Shown piece after piece: positions 48,330 to 57,120 of a DNA stretch of 64,000 nt; positions within the stretch are counted from its first letter, which is position 1; every line of letters begins with the position of its first letter. A program made the translations under genes and the position numbers. This DNA comes from Chryseobacterium sp. 18061 (GTDB lineage: Bacteria > Pseudomonadota > Gammaproteobacteria > Enterobacterales > Enterobacteriaceae). The stretch is from positions 124,001-188,000 of the forward strand of contig CACSKA010000007.1 of the NCBI GenBank assembly GCA_902706205.1. The letters are read 5' to 3'. The notes beneath the pieces are model-generated. The model saw nothing but the letters and a program-made list of their open reading frames with translations, was not told where the DNA came from and ran no database searches.

Positions 48330-49502
48330 TTACTCCTCCAATTCAGCCTCATTCCAGAGCCAGGTGGGGAGGTTCAGGCTCCGTTTTGTCGCGAGCATAC
48401 CCGTCGGGCAGTTCGCCAGTTCACAGGGCTGGGGGTGTATGGGGGTGGTAAACCAGACACCGGTCTCAATATTCAGCGCCTGCTCCAGGTGCGCCGCAAC
48501 CTTTTCTTTCGGTTCATCCAGCCAGACAGGAAAACGCAGCCAGGTATTTTCGGCATCAGGGTGTACCTGCGGCTGGCGAAAACCGTGCTTTTGTGCCCAG
48601 CGTTGCCAGAACATTGCCCCCTGACGGCGCTTTATCAGGATCCTGTCCAGTCGGAAAAGCTGCATTATCAGTAATTCGGCCACAGGCTCAGCCATCTTCC
48701 AGGCATATTGTGGGGTGAACAATCCTGCAAGCTCTGTGGGATGCATCTGTGGCAGCACATCACCGGGACCCGGATGGGCGATTCCTTGCCGGGAAGCAAA
48801 GGCATGGCACAGAGTTATCAACAACCGCCGTATAAAATCCGCATCGGGGGCCGGGCTTTGCGCATAGATTTCCATCAGACGTTTCCCCAGCACAGGATCG
48901 GCAGTGACCACCCAGCCGCCGTGGATCGTATTCACGACTTTTGAACGTTCACTGCTGAAAAAAGCAATATCCCCCAACGTTCCCAGCATCTTTCCCTGCC
49001 ATTTTCCCCCAGTGGCGTGTGCACAGTCTTCAATGATCCGGAGTTTGTGAGCCCGGGCGAAAGCAAGGAGGGAGTCAATGTCACGGCAGACGAGGCCAAA
49101 GGTGTACTGGATCATAATGGCACGGGTACGTGGGGTCACGACCCGTTGTAATGCCCGCGCTGACATACCGTAGGTGTCTGATTCAATATCAGCAAAAACA
49201 ATTTCCACGCCATTAAAGGTAATGGCATTGGCGACACACTGGCAGGTAAACGCGGGGATGACAATCTGATCGCCGGGTTTCAGCTCCAGTGTGCGGATCA
49301 CTGCATACAGCGACGCTCTCCCTCCCATAAAGCTCGCGACCCATGGTGTGTTCCACATGAGTGAAATATGCATATGAAGCCGGGAAATATGATCTACCGG
49401 TGAGTCAGGGGCCGATAGCCAGCGGGCGGCACAATGCGCGTCCTCTTCCGTGAGGCTCATATTCAGTAAGGGGACGCGACGTTGAAACGGTAAATTTGAC
49501 AA
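48330..49502 (-). CDS. DegT/DnrJ/EryC1-type PLP aminotransferase
   Basis: A 390-aa fold-type I PLP protein of the sugar aminotransferase group. The GG-R-SLYA start of the PLP site (FMGGRASLYAVI), the Asp159-Ala-His of EDCAHATGG and the Lys188 of SSERSKVVNTIHGGW are at the expected places, so it should be catalytically competent. No sugar-nucleotide or lipopolysaccharide gene is nearby, which is unusual for this family. It is divergent from the symporter operon, with 122 bp between the genes. Function not assigned. Confidence 0.78.
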   Translation of the reverse strand: MSNLPFQRRVPLLNMSLTEEDAHCAARWLSAPDSPVDHISRLHMHISLMWNTPWVASFMGGRASLYAVIRTLELKPGDQIVIPAFTCQCVANAITFNGVEIVFADIESDTYGMSARALQRVVTPRTRAIMIQYTFGLVCRDIDSLLAFARAHKLRIIEDCAHATGGKWQGKMLGTLGDIAFFSSERSKVVNTIHGGWVVTADPVLGKRLMEIYAQSPAPDADFIRRLLITLCHAFASRQGIAHPGPGDVLPQMHPTELAGLFTPQYAWKMAEPVAELLIMQLFRLDRILIKRRQGAMFWQRWAQKHGFRQPQVHPDAENTWLRFPVWLDEPKEKVAAHLEQALNIETGVWFTTPIHPQPCELANCPTGMLATKRSLNLPTWLWNEAELEE

Positions 49503-49624
49503 GGCTCATACCTCCACATAAAAGCGTTGATGGTTTTTAGCTCACCTGTTATAAAATTGTATAACACAAATATAACAGTCTGTAATTGCAAACAACGACC
49601 AACACAACCATGACAGGGGAAAAG

Positions 49625-49873
49625 ATGGATATACTCTCTAATTGTTTTGAAAAGAAATGGTTCGCCATTTTTATGGCGATGTATTTATTGATAATGTTGC
49701 CATTTCCGTTTTTCTTTAACACAGAATATGTGCCGGGCTGGCTGGGCGTGCCGACATTTATCTATGGCTGGCTGATGCACGGTATAACAGTCTTTCTGTT
49801 GGTTGTGCTGTATGCGCGCCAGTGTCTCAAACGTCCGGAATATCAGGACAATGCACTGGAGGAACAGTCATGA
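49625..49873 (+). CDS. Small membrane subunit of sodium:solute symporter (DUF997/DUF485-like)
   Basis: An 82-aa protein with two hydrophobic helices (AIFMAMYLLIMLPFPFFF and a second ending FLLVVLYAR), of the kind that accompanies PanF-type sodium symporters. ATG at 49625 is chosen because AGGGGAA precedes it; an earlier in-frame ATG has no such site. Its stop overlaps the next gene start (ATGA), so the two are translationally coupled. Confidence 0.78.
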   Translation: MDILSNCFEKKWFAIFMAMYLLIMLPFPFFFNTEYVPGWLGVPTFIYGWLMHGITVFLLVVLYARQCLKRPEYQDNALEEQS

Positions 49874-51405
49874 CTGATCTATCAACGATGCTGCAACCTG
49901 AACCCGTACCGTTTTACACCACACTGGTCTTGTTTTTGCTGTTGCTGGGCTTTATCGGCTGGCGGGCTGCCCGTTCAACCAAATCGCTAAGCGATTTTCT
50001 GGTGATGGGCGGTAAGGCCGGGGCTCTCGTCGGGGGATTTGCCTATTTTGCCAGCCAGTACAGTATGAGTACCTTTATGGGCGTACCGGCGATGACCTAC
50101 AGCACGGGCTTTGCAGGGATGAGCGTATCGGTGCCGGGGCTGGCGTTTTCGATGATTATTCCGGTGCTGTTTGTCGGGCGCAAACTGATGCTGCTCGGGC
50201 GTCGTCATAACATGCTGACGATGAGTGATTACCTCTCTGACCGATATGAGTCGAAGGGGATCCGCGGTCTTCATGCAGTAATGTCGATCATTTTCCTGCT
50301 GGCAATGATGGGTGCGCAGACTGTAGGTGCAGGGGTCATCATTCATACCTTTACGGGGTTACCTGAATGGGTCGGTGTGGTGGCGATGGGGGTGATTGTC
50401 GTCCTGTACTGCATGACCGGCGGTATGACTGGCGCCATGATGACTGACGTGTTGCAGGGGGGGTTAATGGTCGCAACCGCAGTCGTGACTTTTCTGGTTT
50501 CCGTTCATGCCGGCGGGGGGATGGAGGCAATTACCGGTAAACTGGCGCAGACCCTGCCCGGGCATCTGACGCATCCGGGCACAAAGGGCAACTTCCCGTG
50601 GCAGACCTATGCCTCAATGATTGTAATGTGGAGTTTCTTTACTATCGGCCAGCCCACGCTGTTCACGAAGTTCTTCACGATGAACAGCTACCGTACTATG
50701 TTCAAAGCGGTGATTCTGGGGACGATGGGCATGCTGTTTTCGGCCACACTGATTGAGTGGTCCGGTGTAAATGCCTCGACATTCATCCCCGGACTGAGTA
50801 GTAAAGATGCCGACTTCATTGTGCCACTGATCCTTGAAAAGAATGTCTCTCCCTGGATCTCTGCACTGTTGATCACCGGGATTGTTTCGGCGGGGATGTC
50901 CACTATTTCTGCATTATTGGTGGTGTGTACCGGGGGGATCACCCGTGATATCTATCAAAATATGTTCAACCCGGCAGCCACCCAGAAGCAGATCCTCAGT
51001 CTGTCGCGCTGGTTTACCATCGTGGTCGGCATTGCAGCGGTTATCATCGGGATCGCAAAACCCGCGGGTATTTTTGCGCTGATCCGCTTTGCGTTTGGTG
51101 GGCTGGGGATCTGGGTTGCGCCAGTTATTCTGGGAATGTACTGGAAACGTGCTACCCGTGTCGGGGCGATAAGCTCGGTCATTCTGGGGGAAATTGCCTA
51201 CGTAGTGATGAAACTCTGGTGGTCTGAAATGGCGTTTGGGTTTGATCCACTGATTGTTTGCTGGGTCTTTACCATGCTGGTGATGATTGCTGTGAGCCTG
51301 GTGACCGCGCCAGCCGGTGCAGCAACACTACATCGTCATTTTGACGCACTGAAAACGGCGGTCCGTAAATCCGCAAATCTGGAAGCGGACCAGCCGGTAC
51401 ATTAA
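49870..51405 (+). CDS. Sodium:solute symporter (PanF-like)
   Basis: A 511-aa member of the SSS family with about 13 helices. Typical segments are the N-terminal ARSTKSLSDFLVMGGKAGAL region, the SQYSMSTFMGVPAM segment near the sodium site, LSDRYESKGIRGLHAV and SAGMSTISALLVV. PanF (pantothenate) is the nearest well-known relative in layout, but the substrate is likely set by the downstream creatininase and dipeptidase homologues. The start at 49870 overlaps the small subunit gene. Confidence 0.86.
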   Translation: MTDLSTMLQPEPVPFYTTLVLFLLLLGFIGWRAARSTKSLSDFLVMGGKAGALVGGFAYFASQYSMSTFMGVPAMTYSTGFAGMSVSVPGLAFSMIIPVLFVGRKLMLLGRRHNMLTMSDYLSDRYESKGIRGLHAVMSIIFLLAMMGAQTVGAGVIIHTFTGLPEWVGVVAMGVIVVLYCMTGGMTGAMMTDVLQGGLMVATAVVTFLVSVHAGGGMEAITGKLAQTLPGHLTHPGTKGNFPWQTYASMIVMWSFFTIGQPTLFTKFFTMNSYRTMFKAVILGTMGMLFSATLIEWSGVNASTFIPGLSSKDADFIVPLILEKNVSPWISALLITGIVSAGMSTISALLVVCTGGITRDIYQNMFNPAATQKQILSLSRWFTIVVGIAAVIIGIAKPAGIFALIRFAFGGLGIWVAPVILGMYWKRATRVGAISSVILGEIAYVVMKLWWSEMAFGFDPLIVCWVFTMLVMIAVSLVTAPAGAATLHRHFDALKTAVRKSANLEADQPVH

Positions 51406-51422
51406 TCCTGACTGAGGAATGG

Positions 51423-52379
51423 ATGAAGATTTCAATCGACAAGACACTGCCTGTCTCGTTACAGGCACAAATCGTGGGTGCGATTGAGTATGGCATCATG
51501 GCGGGAACCTTTCACCATGATGCTGCGCTCCCGTCTGTGCGGGCATTAGGCAAAGAACTGGGGGTGGCACAACTGACGGTCAGTCACGCCTATAATGTCC
51601 TGAAGGAGATGGGGCTGATTGAAACCATTCCGGGGAAAGGTACTTATGTGATGCGTGAGCGTCAGGCGCTGCGCCTCGATCACCAGGTTGCAGAGCTGCG
51701 TCAGCGTTTTCAGGCGTTGCTGGCGGATGCAGAAAATCTGGGACTGTCTCCGTCATTTTTTGTGGGACAGCTGAACAGAGAATCGGCCGGGATGATGAGC
51801 CTGCCGTACGCTGTGGCGTTTGTCGGTAACTCAAATCGTATCAACCAAAGTTACCTGGCGACCATTCAGGAAACGCTGAATCTTACCCTGAAGGTGGACA
51901 GCTATACCTTCCATGAATTTGATGCATTGCCGGAAAGTTCGCTGCAAAACTACCGGCTCTGTATCACTATCCCTCACTGTATTCCGCGACTGAAACAGCG
52001 TCTTCCTTCGTCTGTTCCGGTGTATGCCCCGTACCTGATCCCGTCAGAAGATACCCGAACGAAACTGGCATCGCTGGCCACTGACAGCCCGGTGTTGCTG
52101 GTTTCCCGCTTCGAAAACTTCATTCCGGCGATGCTTGAAGGGGTCAAGTCCTATGCCCCACATCTGGGGAGTCTCCGGGTCATTACGCTCGATGATGACG
52201 GGCTGGAGCAGGCCTTGCTGGCGCAGGATGTGGTGATTTACAGCACGGGTTGTCACAGTTTTCTCCAGCAATTTCCGCCACGAAAGGTGATGTTTGAATA
52301 CCGCCATACGCCAGAACCCCGTTATCTGCGCGACATTCTCTCTCCTGCGTTGCATCAGTGTGCGCAGGCGAACGTTTAA
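51423..52379 (+). CDS. GntR-family regulator
   Basis: A 318-aa regulator with an N-terminal GntR winged helix (ALPSVRALGKELGVAQLTVSHAYNVLKEMGLI region, residues 37-68), then a coiled linker and a C-terminal domain of about 210 residues that looks like a periplasmic-binding or ligand-sensing fold rather than FadR or UTRA. It lies between the symporter and the creatininase gene on the same strand (17 bp each side) and probably controls this operon. Confidence 0.83.
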   Translation: MKISIDKTLPVSLQAQIVGAIEYGIMAGTFHHDAALPSVRALGKELGVAQLTVSHAYNVLKEMGLIETIPGKGTYVMRERQALRLDHQVAELRQRFQALLADAENLGLSPSFFVGQLNRESAGMMSLPYAVAFVGNSNRINQSYLATIQETLNLTLKVDSYTFHEFDALPESSLQNYRLCITIPHCIPRLKQRLPSSVPVYAPYLIPSEDTRTKLASLATDSPVLLVSRFENFIPAMLEGVKSYAPHLGSLRVITLDDDGLEQALLAQDVVIYSTGCHSFLQQFPPRKVMFEYRHTPEPRYLRDILSPALHQCAQANV

Positions 52380-52395
52380 CTGAAAGGATAACAGC

Positions 52396-53097
52396 ATGTT
52401 AATTCAGAATATGAACTGGTTTCAGATAGAACACCAAAGCCAGCAGGATGACAGAGCGATTCTGCCGCTGGGCAGTACGGAACAACATGCCTGGCTCAGC
52501 GTGTGTACCGACCATATTCTGGCCTCACGGCTGGCAAAAGAAGTGGGTGAACAACTCAGTCTGCCGGTTTTTCCGGGCCTGCCATTTGGTATGGCACCGT
52601 ATTTCACGGCATTTCCAGGGACGATCAATTTACAACCTGCCACCTATAATGCCCTGCTCAGTGATGTGCTGGACAGTCTGTATCAAAGCGGCTTCCGGCG
52701 ACTCTTTTTGATTAACGGACATGGTGGGAACAGCCCTGTACAGCCCCAAATCCATAACTGGCTGAACCGCCACCCGGATGCGCGCGTACAACTCCACAAC
52801 TGGTGGGCAGCACCGGAGACGATGGGACAGGTCAGGCAGTATTCCACCAATGCCAGCCATGCGTCCTGGATGGAGAATTTTCCCTGGACGCGACTGGCCG
52901 GTGTCAGTCTCCCTGACGAAGAGAAAGCGGTGTTACACATTGCCCGTCTGGCTCAATTACCGGCAAGTGAAGTCAAAAAATACATCGGTGACGGTAACTA
53001 TGGCGGCGCGTACCAGCGAAGCGATGAAGAAATGTTGCACATCTGGGATATTGCGAAACGTGAAACCGTTGCTTTACTGGAAAACGGATGGGTATAG
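52396..53097 (+). CDS. Creatininase-family amidohydrolase
   Basis: A 233-aa metal-dependent hydrolase of the creatininase fold. Ligand candidates are Glu29, His31 and Asp39 (LPLGSTEQHAWLSVCTD), the NGHGGN motif (107-112) and His155/Glu160 (NASHASWMENF). In classic members the first motif is EQHGPHLPL-x-TD; here it is AWLSV and one residue shorter, which marks a subgroup of unknown substrate. The next gene overlaps its end or starts 2 bp after it. It probably opens a cyclic or linear amide delivered by the symporter. Confidence 0.82.
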   Translation: MLIQNMNWFQIEHQSQQDDRAILPLGSTEQHAWLSVCTDHILASRLAKEVGEQLSLPVFPGLPFGMAPYFTAFPGTINLQPATYNALLSDVLDSLYQSGFRRLFLINGHGGNSPVQPQIHNWLNRHPDARVQLHNWWAAPETMGQVRQYSTNASHASWMENFPWTRLAGVSLPDEEKAVLHIARLAQLPASEVKKYIGDGNYGGAYQRSDEEMLHIWDIAKRETVALLENGWV

Positions 53098-53099
53098 CA

Positions 53100-54272
53100 A
53101 TGGAAAGTATCAATTATGCTCTGCTTAAAAATGCGCGTTTGCTGACCCCCCGTGGTATTGAGTCTGGTTCTTTATTGATGGGGTGTGGAAAAATCCTGGC
53201 GACGGGTCATGACTTGTCCGCTCCACGCAATTCGCCGTGTCACATTGTCGATGCCAGAAAACAGTTGTTGCTACCAGGGATCGTTGATCAACATGTTCAT
53301 TTAACGGGTGGTGGTGGGGAAGATGGTTTTCATACACGAACCCCGGAAGTGATGCTCAGCCAGTTGTTGAAAGCCGGCATTACCAGTGTGATGGGGCTGC
53401 TGGGCACGGATGGGGCGACCCGCCACGTAGCATCACTGTTTGCGAAGGTGCAGGGATTACGTAACGAAGGGATCAGTGCCTGGATGCTGACCGGCTCCTA
53501 TGAAGTGCCGACCGTGACACTCACGGGCTCTGTTCGGGATGACATTGCGTTTCTGGAGCCTGTTCTCGGTGTGAAAACAGCTATCTCCGATCACCGTTCG
53601 TCATTTCCGACCTGTCAGGAACTGATCCGTCTTGCATCGCAGGCGCGTTCCGCAGCTTTATTGTCCCGTAAGGCCGGGCTGGTTGTGATGCATCTGGGAA
53701 ATGCCGGCAGTGCGCTTGAACCGCTGGAAGAGGTACTGAATCATTGCAATGTGCCGATCAGCCATTTTTTGCCCACGCATGTTAACCGACAGCAACCGCT
53801 GTGGGAACATGCCCTCATGCTTGCCGGTACCCGGCATATTAACCTGGATATCACCTCCGGGATCAATCCGGAGCTGGGCGCGCGCGGTGCCGTCAAGCCA
53901 TCACAGGCCATCCTTGAAGCCAGGGAACGAAACATCCCCCTGGCACAACTGACGCTCAGTTCTGATGGTAATGGCAGTATTCCTGCCTTCGATGAACAGG
54001 GAAATCTTGATGGGCTGACGGTGGCCGGGTTTAGCAGTCTGTTGAATGAAGTCCGGGATTTGCTCGCAGATTTGCCACTGGACGCTGTATGGCCGCTGGT
54101 CAGTTCAAATGTGGCGCAGCGCCTTAAACTTCACCATAAGGGAGCGTTGCACGCGGGTAATGATGCCGATATTTTGCTGATGAACGACAGCATGGAGATT
54201 GAATCGGTTTGGGCAAACGGGCGTCTGATGCTGGACAACAGAACCGTGCAGGTGAAAGGGACATTCGAATAA
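53100..54272 (+). CDS. iadA: Isoaspartyl dipeptidase homologue (IadA)
   Basis: A 390-aa amidohydrolase of the dihydroorotase/hydantoinase superfamily, collinear with E. coli IadA, which cleaves beta-aspartyl dipeptides. The first metal motif is HVH (His65, His67), the carbamylated Lys is in GVKTAISDHRS (Lys159), and a metal-site Asp is in SSDGNGS. ATG at 53100 gives 390 aa, the E. coli length; an ATG at 53088 inside the creatininase gene is possible. Pairing with a creatininase homologue suggests a related amide rather than only isoaspartyl peptides. Confidence 0.88.
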   Translation: MESINYALLKNARLLTPRGIESGSLLMGCGKILATGHDLSAPRNSPCHIVDARKQLLLPGIVDQHVHLTGGGGEDGFHTRTPEVMLSQLLKAGITSVMGLLGTDGATRHVASLFAKVQGLRNEGISAWMLTGSYEVPTVTLTGSVRDDIAFLEPVLGVKTAISDHRSSFPTCQELIRLASQARSAALLSRKAGLVVMHLGNAGSALEPLEEVLNHCNVPISHFLPTHVNRQQPLWEHALMLAGTRHINLDITSGINPELGARGAVKPSQAILEARERNIPLAQLTLSSDGNGSIPAFDEQGNLDGLTVAGFSSLLNEVRDLLADLPLDAVWPLVSSNVAQRLKLHHKGALHAGNDADILLMNDSMEIESVWANGRLMLDNRTVQVKGTFE

Positions 54273-54335
54273 CATGAACGCAGACTTCCGGTGCCCCCGT
54301 ATTGACAGAGCGGTTTGAGCACATCAGGGGGCTGC

Positions 54336-55457
54336 TCAGTAAAACTCAAACACGTTCTTCCGTTCCAGTTCTTCCCGCCACGGGATGAGGTATTGTCGCA
54401 GTACTTTTAGCGAACGCAGCATGGCATGCTGCTGGTTTTGTTCTTCTGTCATACGTAACAGAGCACTGGCATGTTTTTTGAACCGGTTATTGATGGCCCT
54501 GTCTGTTTTACCGCCCAGTTTGTCCCAGATAATACCGGGCAGTGTGTGTGGGGCGGCGATGTCTGCCAGTTCATGCTGAAGTTCCTCAACGCGACGCTGT
54601 AGCAGCGCGTTGATAGCCGGCAGGGCGGTATCGCTGAAGGCATAGTCAGGCTCAACGTGTTCGCGGAACATCTCAATGAGGGTCCAGATATCATTTTGCT
54701 GACGGGCTTTTGACAGCGTGACCATGAGATCGTGGCGGTGCGCTTTTTTTACCGGATCGGGTTCACGATCCGGATGTAGCTGGCTTGCCAGCTTTTTATA
54801 CATACGGGTGATTTCTGCCGATTTCAGCGCGATGTCGGGAACATCCACATCCACGGGTGCAGGTTCGTGTTCATCAAAGAAACGGGCATCGTCGAAAGCA
54901 TCCTCATCATGGGTTTCGTCCGTGTTTTCTGACCGGGGGCGCATCGTATCGAAGATAATGTCCGGGTTATCCATCATTCTGAACAGATCATCGTCGCTGA
55001 GACCATTATCGCTACCAAAGATGTCCCTGAGCTCCTGGCGAAAATCATCGATGTCACCGTCGACGGGTTTATTCCCCGGGGTGTCACTCAGGGCACTGAG
55101 TTGCTGTCGCAGTGCATCTAAATCCAGCCGATCGTTAAACGGATGATAAAAGAGTTCTTCAAGCTCTTCGTCAAGCCAGAGAAACAGGGCTGCCCTGTCG
55201 CGTTGGCTGAGGGATTTTTTGCCGGCAAAGGCGAGTAACCGGGATGTTTTGTCATAAACAGCCTGAAGGTACTGATGCTCCAGTGGCAGGATGTCCTGCA
55301 TAAAGCGCGCCACAACCCGCTCCTGTTGCTGACCGCGTCGGGAAAGCTCCGTCGCCAGACGGTCAATCGTTTCCTGAAGTGTATGGTATTGCTGTCGGGG
55401 ACCGCTGAGCGGAGCACGCTGCTCCTGTGTGGTATTGACGAGTCTACCCTGTGCCAT
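54336..55457 (-). CDS. J-domain-like protein of unknown function
   Basis: A 373-aa soluble protein. Residues 216-230 (ITRMYKKLASQLHPD) form the helix II-HPD core of a DnaJ J-domain, with HPD at 228-230. The N-terminal half is helical and Gln/Arg/Leu rich (probable coiled coil), residues 130-205 are strongly acidic, and the C-terminal part is helical and basic. No Gly/Phe region or zinc finger is seen, so it is not a general DnaJ but a specialised DnaK partner. It is convergent with iadA. The start (MAQGRLVN) is one option. Confidence 0.72.
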   Translation of the reverse strand: MAQGRLVNTTQEQRAPLSGPRQQYHTLQETIDRLATELSRRGQQQERVVARFMQDILPLEHQYLQAVYDKTSRLLAFAGKKSLSQRDRAALFLWLDEELEELFYHPFNDRLDLDALRQQLSALSDTPGNKPVDGDIDDFRQELRDIFGSDNGLSDDDLFRMMDNPDIIFDTMRPRSENTDETHDEDAFDDARFFDEHEPAPVDVDVPDIALKSAEITRMYKKLASQLHPDREPDPVKKAHRHDLMVTLSKARQQNDIWTLIEMFREHVEPDYAFSDTALPAINALLQRRVEELQHELADIAAPHTLPGIIWDKLGGKTDRAINNRFKKHASALLRMTEEQNQQHAMLRSLKVLRQYLIPWREELERKNVFEFY

Positions 55458-55719
55458 CCGTTCGCCCTGTTGTGCCAGTGTGTGAAGATAGTGCTCTCAG
55501 CGTACAGGCTACCATAAAACATTAGGCCATGGCCGGAAACGGACGAAACTTTCGCAGGACAGACTGAGTTTTCTGCTGCTTCTCCCCGGTGCATTACCCA
55601 TTCAATCCCCGGACAGACACTCTGACCGGGAGATATCGCTGGCTCGCCATTTTTTCTTTTCACTGCTGGTTTTAGTTTTCGCTACCTCATCCATGCCGGC
55701 GCAGACTGAGGTAACCTGA
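55458..55719. other. Gap upstream of the J-domain gene
   Basis: I see no gene or RNA in this stretch before the IS3 remnant. It presumably holds the promoter of the J-domain gene. Confidence 0.4.
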
Positions 55720-55985
55720 TTTTAACGGACACTCCTTCCTGAGTAGAATGGGATTAAAAGGAGTTCACCATGACCAGAAAAACTCAACGCTACTCGAAAG
55801 AATTTTGGACCGAAGCCGTTAAAACTGTCCTGGAACAAGGGTTGTCGATCAGCCAAGGGGCATCGCGTTTATCCGTCCCCGAAGGCACGCTGGGACCATG
55901 GATTACCGCAGCCAGAAAAGGTCTGATTATGCCACCAGAGTCGCGCTCTGTTGCCGAGCTGGAGTCTGAGGTTCTCGCTTGTTTA
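55720..55985 (+). pseudogene. IS3-family OrfA, truncated, with left end
   Basis: TGATTTTAACGGACACTCC at 55719-55737 looks like the left end of an IS3-family element. The open frame from 55770 reads MTRKTQRYSKEFWTEAVKTVLEQ, SISQGASRLSVPEGTLGPWITAARKG and VAELESEVL, the helix-turn-helix part of OrfA. After about residue 70 the match stops and the frame runs into unrelated sequence (stop at 56040-56042). OrfB is missing. Confidence 0.78.
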
Positions 55986-56093
55986 ACGCGTTGGCACTAC
56001 ACACTTTTGACAATCATCCTGATGAGTAAGACCACTGGATGATACATCCCAGTGCTCCCGGAGACGGCATCGGAAGTCCCTTACAGTATATAA

Positions 56094-56440
56094 TTAGCCT
56101 AACAGGCTAGAACGGTTAAGAGCATGCGCCACATCGGGCAGCATGGGAAAAGAGTTTTGCCCGCCATATTTCTGTATTGAACAAGAGCTAATTTCAGCAG
56201 CAAAGGGGATCGCGTCCGTCAGCGAAAAACCATTAACAATGCAGTAGGCGATACCTCCAATAAATGAATCGCCGGCACCGGTGGTATCAACAACATCCGG
56301 ACAGAATACAGCCGGGAAATATCGGGTGCCATGTTCCTGGGACAATACCGCCCCTTTTTCACCGAGGGTAATGATTACCTGTCCCTTCACTCGTTTATGC
56401 AGTCCGGTTGCACAGGAATGAGCGTCATCAATCGAAGATA
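56094..56440 (-). pseudogene. PfkB-family sugar kinase, C-terminal fragment
   Basis: About 115 residues of a ribokinase-like protein: VIITLGEKGAVLS, then the catalytic and ATP motif VVDTTGAGDSFIGGIAY, and a C-terminus near LPDVAHALNRSSLLG. The frame is open up to 56440, where the IS903-like terminal repeat begins, so the N-terminal two-thirds was removed at that junction. Not expected to be active. Confidence 0.8.
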
Positions 56441-56613
56441 GGCTTTGTTGAATAAATAGATTTTATGCTGGTCATTCATGAAACCGACCAATTCCCATTA
56501 CGTAAAATCATGCAGTTACACCATATGCTGGGTCACGAAATCTGGAGGAGTAAGCATTTTCCGCCAAAACAGGCGTTGTCTAACAGCATGATTCCCTATT
56601 ATTCAACAAAGCC
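56441..56613. mobile_element. 173-bp element with IS903-like inverted repeats
   Basis: GGCTTTGTTGAATAA at 56441-56455 and its exact complement at 56599-56613 enclose 143 bp without a transposase. The 15-bp termini are those of the IS903 group of IS5. The flanking 9-mers (tcgaagata and gccgctcgc) do not match, so no target duplication is left. It is either an internally deleted element, MITE-like, or two ends left by a rearrangement. Confidence 0.7.
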
Positions 56614-57081
56614 GCCGCTCGCCGAAATCAGCAAGCAACTGGTGAATATCAGGTAGTAAAGGAGCCGTTTTCTTCGCCATGGTGAAATTATTTTATCCTT
56701 ATTTGTTATATATCGCCATAATATTAGCATATTCGTTGATTTGAATGTGCTGCATTTAACCAGGAAAGTGAGGAGGGATGCTAATATTACCGCGATATTC
56801 ATCTCAAAACGCCAGAATATTTACATTTTATGCGTGGGTAGTTACTATTTGGCATCAATAACTGTAGCAGTTAGCGTTCCACGCATAACGGCCTTAAAAA
56901 CCGGTTTTTTAGCTGGTGATAAAACGCCCACGCTCATTCTCGTATCTGATACGTGGGCTGATTAAGATTCTGAGGGATGAAGGGTTTATTCCTGATTTGT
57001 GATCCTCAACCTGGTTTATCTTATTGTATCAATGTCGTTTTTAAATCGACATTAGTGATAAAATATAAACACCAAAGCAAA
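56614..57081. other. AT-rich gap downstream of hsdM
   Basis: No convincing gene. It holds several inverted repeats: taactg/cagtta at 56859-56873, the palindrome aaaaaccggttttt near 56896-56909, and gcccacg/cgtgggc at 56926-56958, with a further gcgtggg at 56832. A short open frame at 56741-56965 lacks any recognisable feature. Confidence 0.4.
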
Positions 57082-57105
57082 CAGCCCCTGCCAGAGCAAG
57101 GGCTG
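57082..57105 (-). terminator. Terminator of the hsd operon
   Basis: Stem cagccc / gggctg with a 12-base loop lies 16 bp past the hsdM stop; read leftward it is followed by tttgcttt. Confidence 0.6.
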
Positions 57106-57120
57106 ATTTGTGGAAGTGAC

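Noticed and set aside
55118..55663. A 181-codon minus-strand frame overlapping the J-domain gene
   Set aside because: It is a shifted frame of the same strand with no motif. The frame with the HPD motif has the coherent composition.
56741..56965. A 74-codon open frame in the gap beside hsdM, considered as a small antitoxin or anti-restriction peptide
   Set aside because: No ribosome-binding site, no recognisable motif and a composition typical of non-coding AT-rich DNA. It overlaps inverted repeats that fit RNA or mobile-element ends better.
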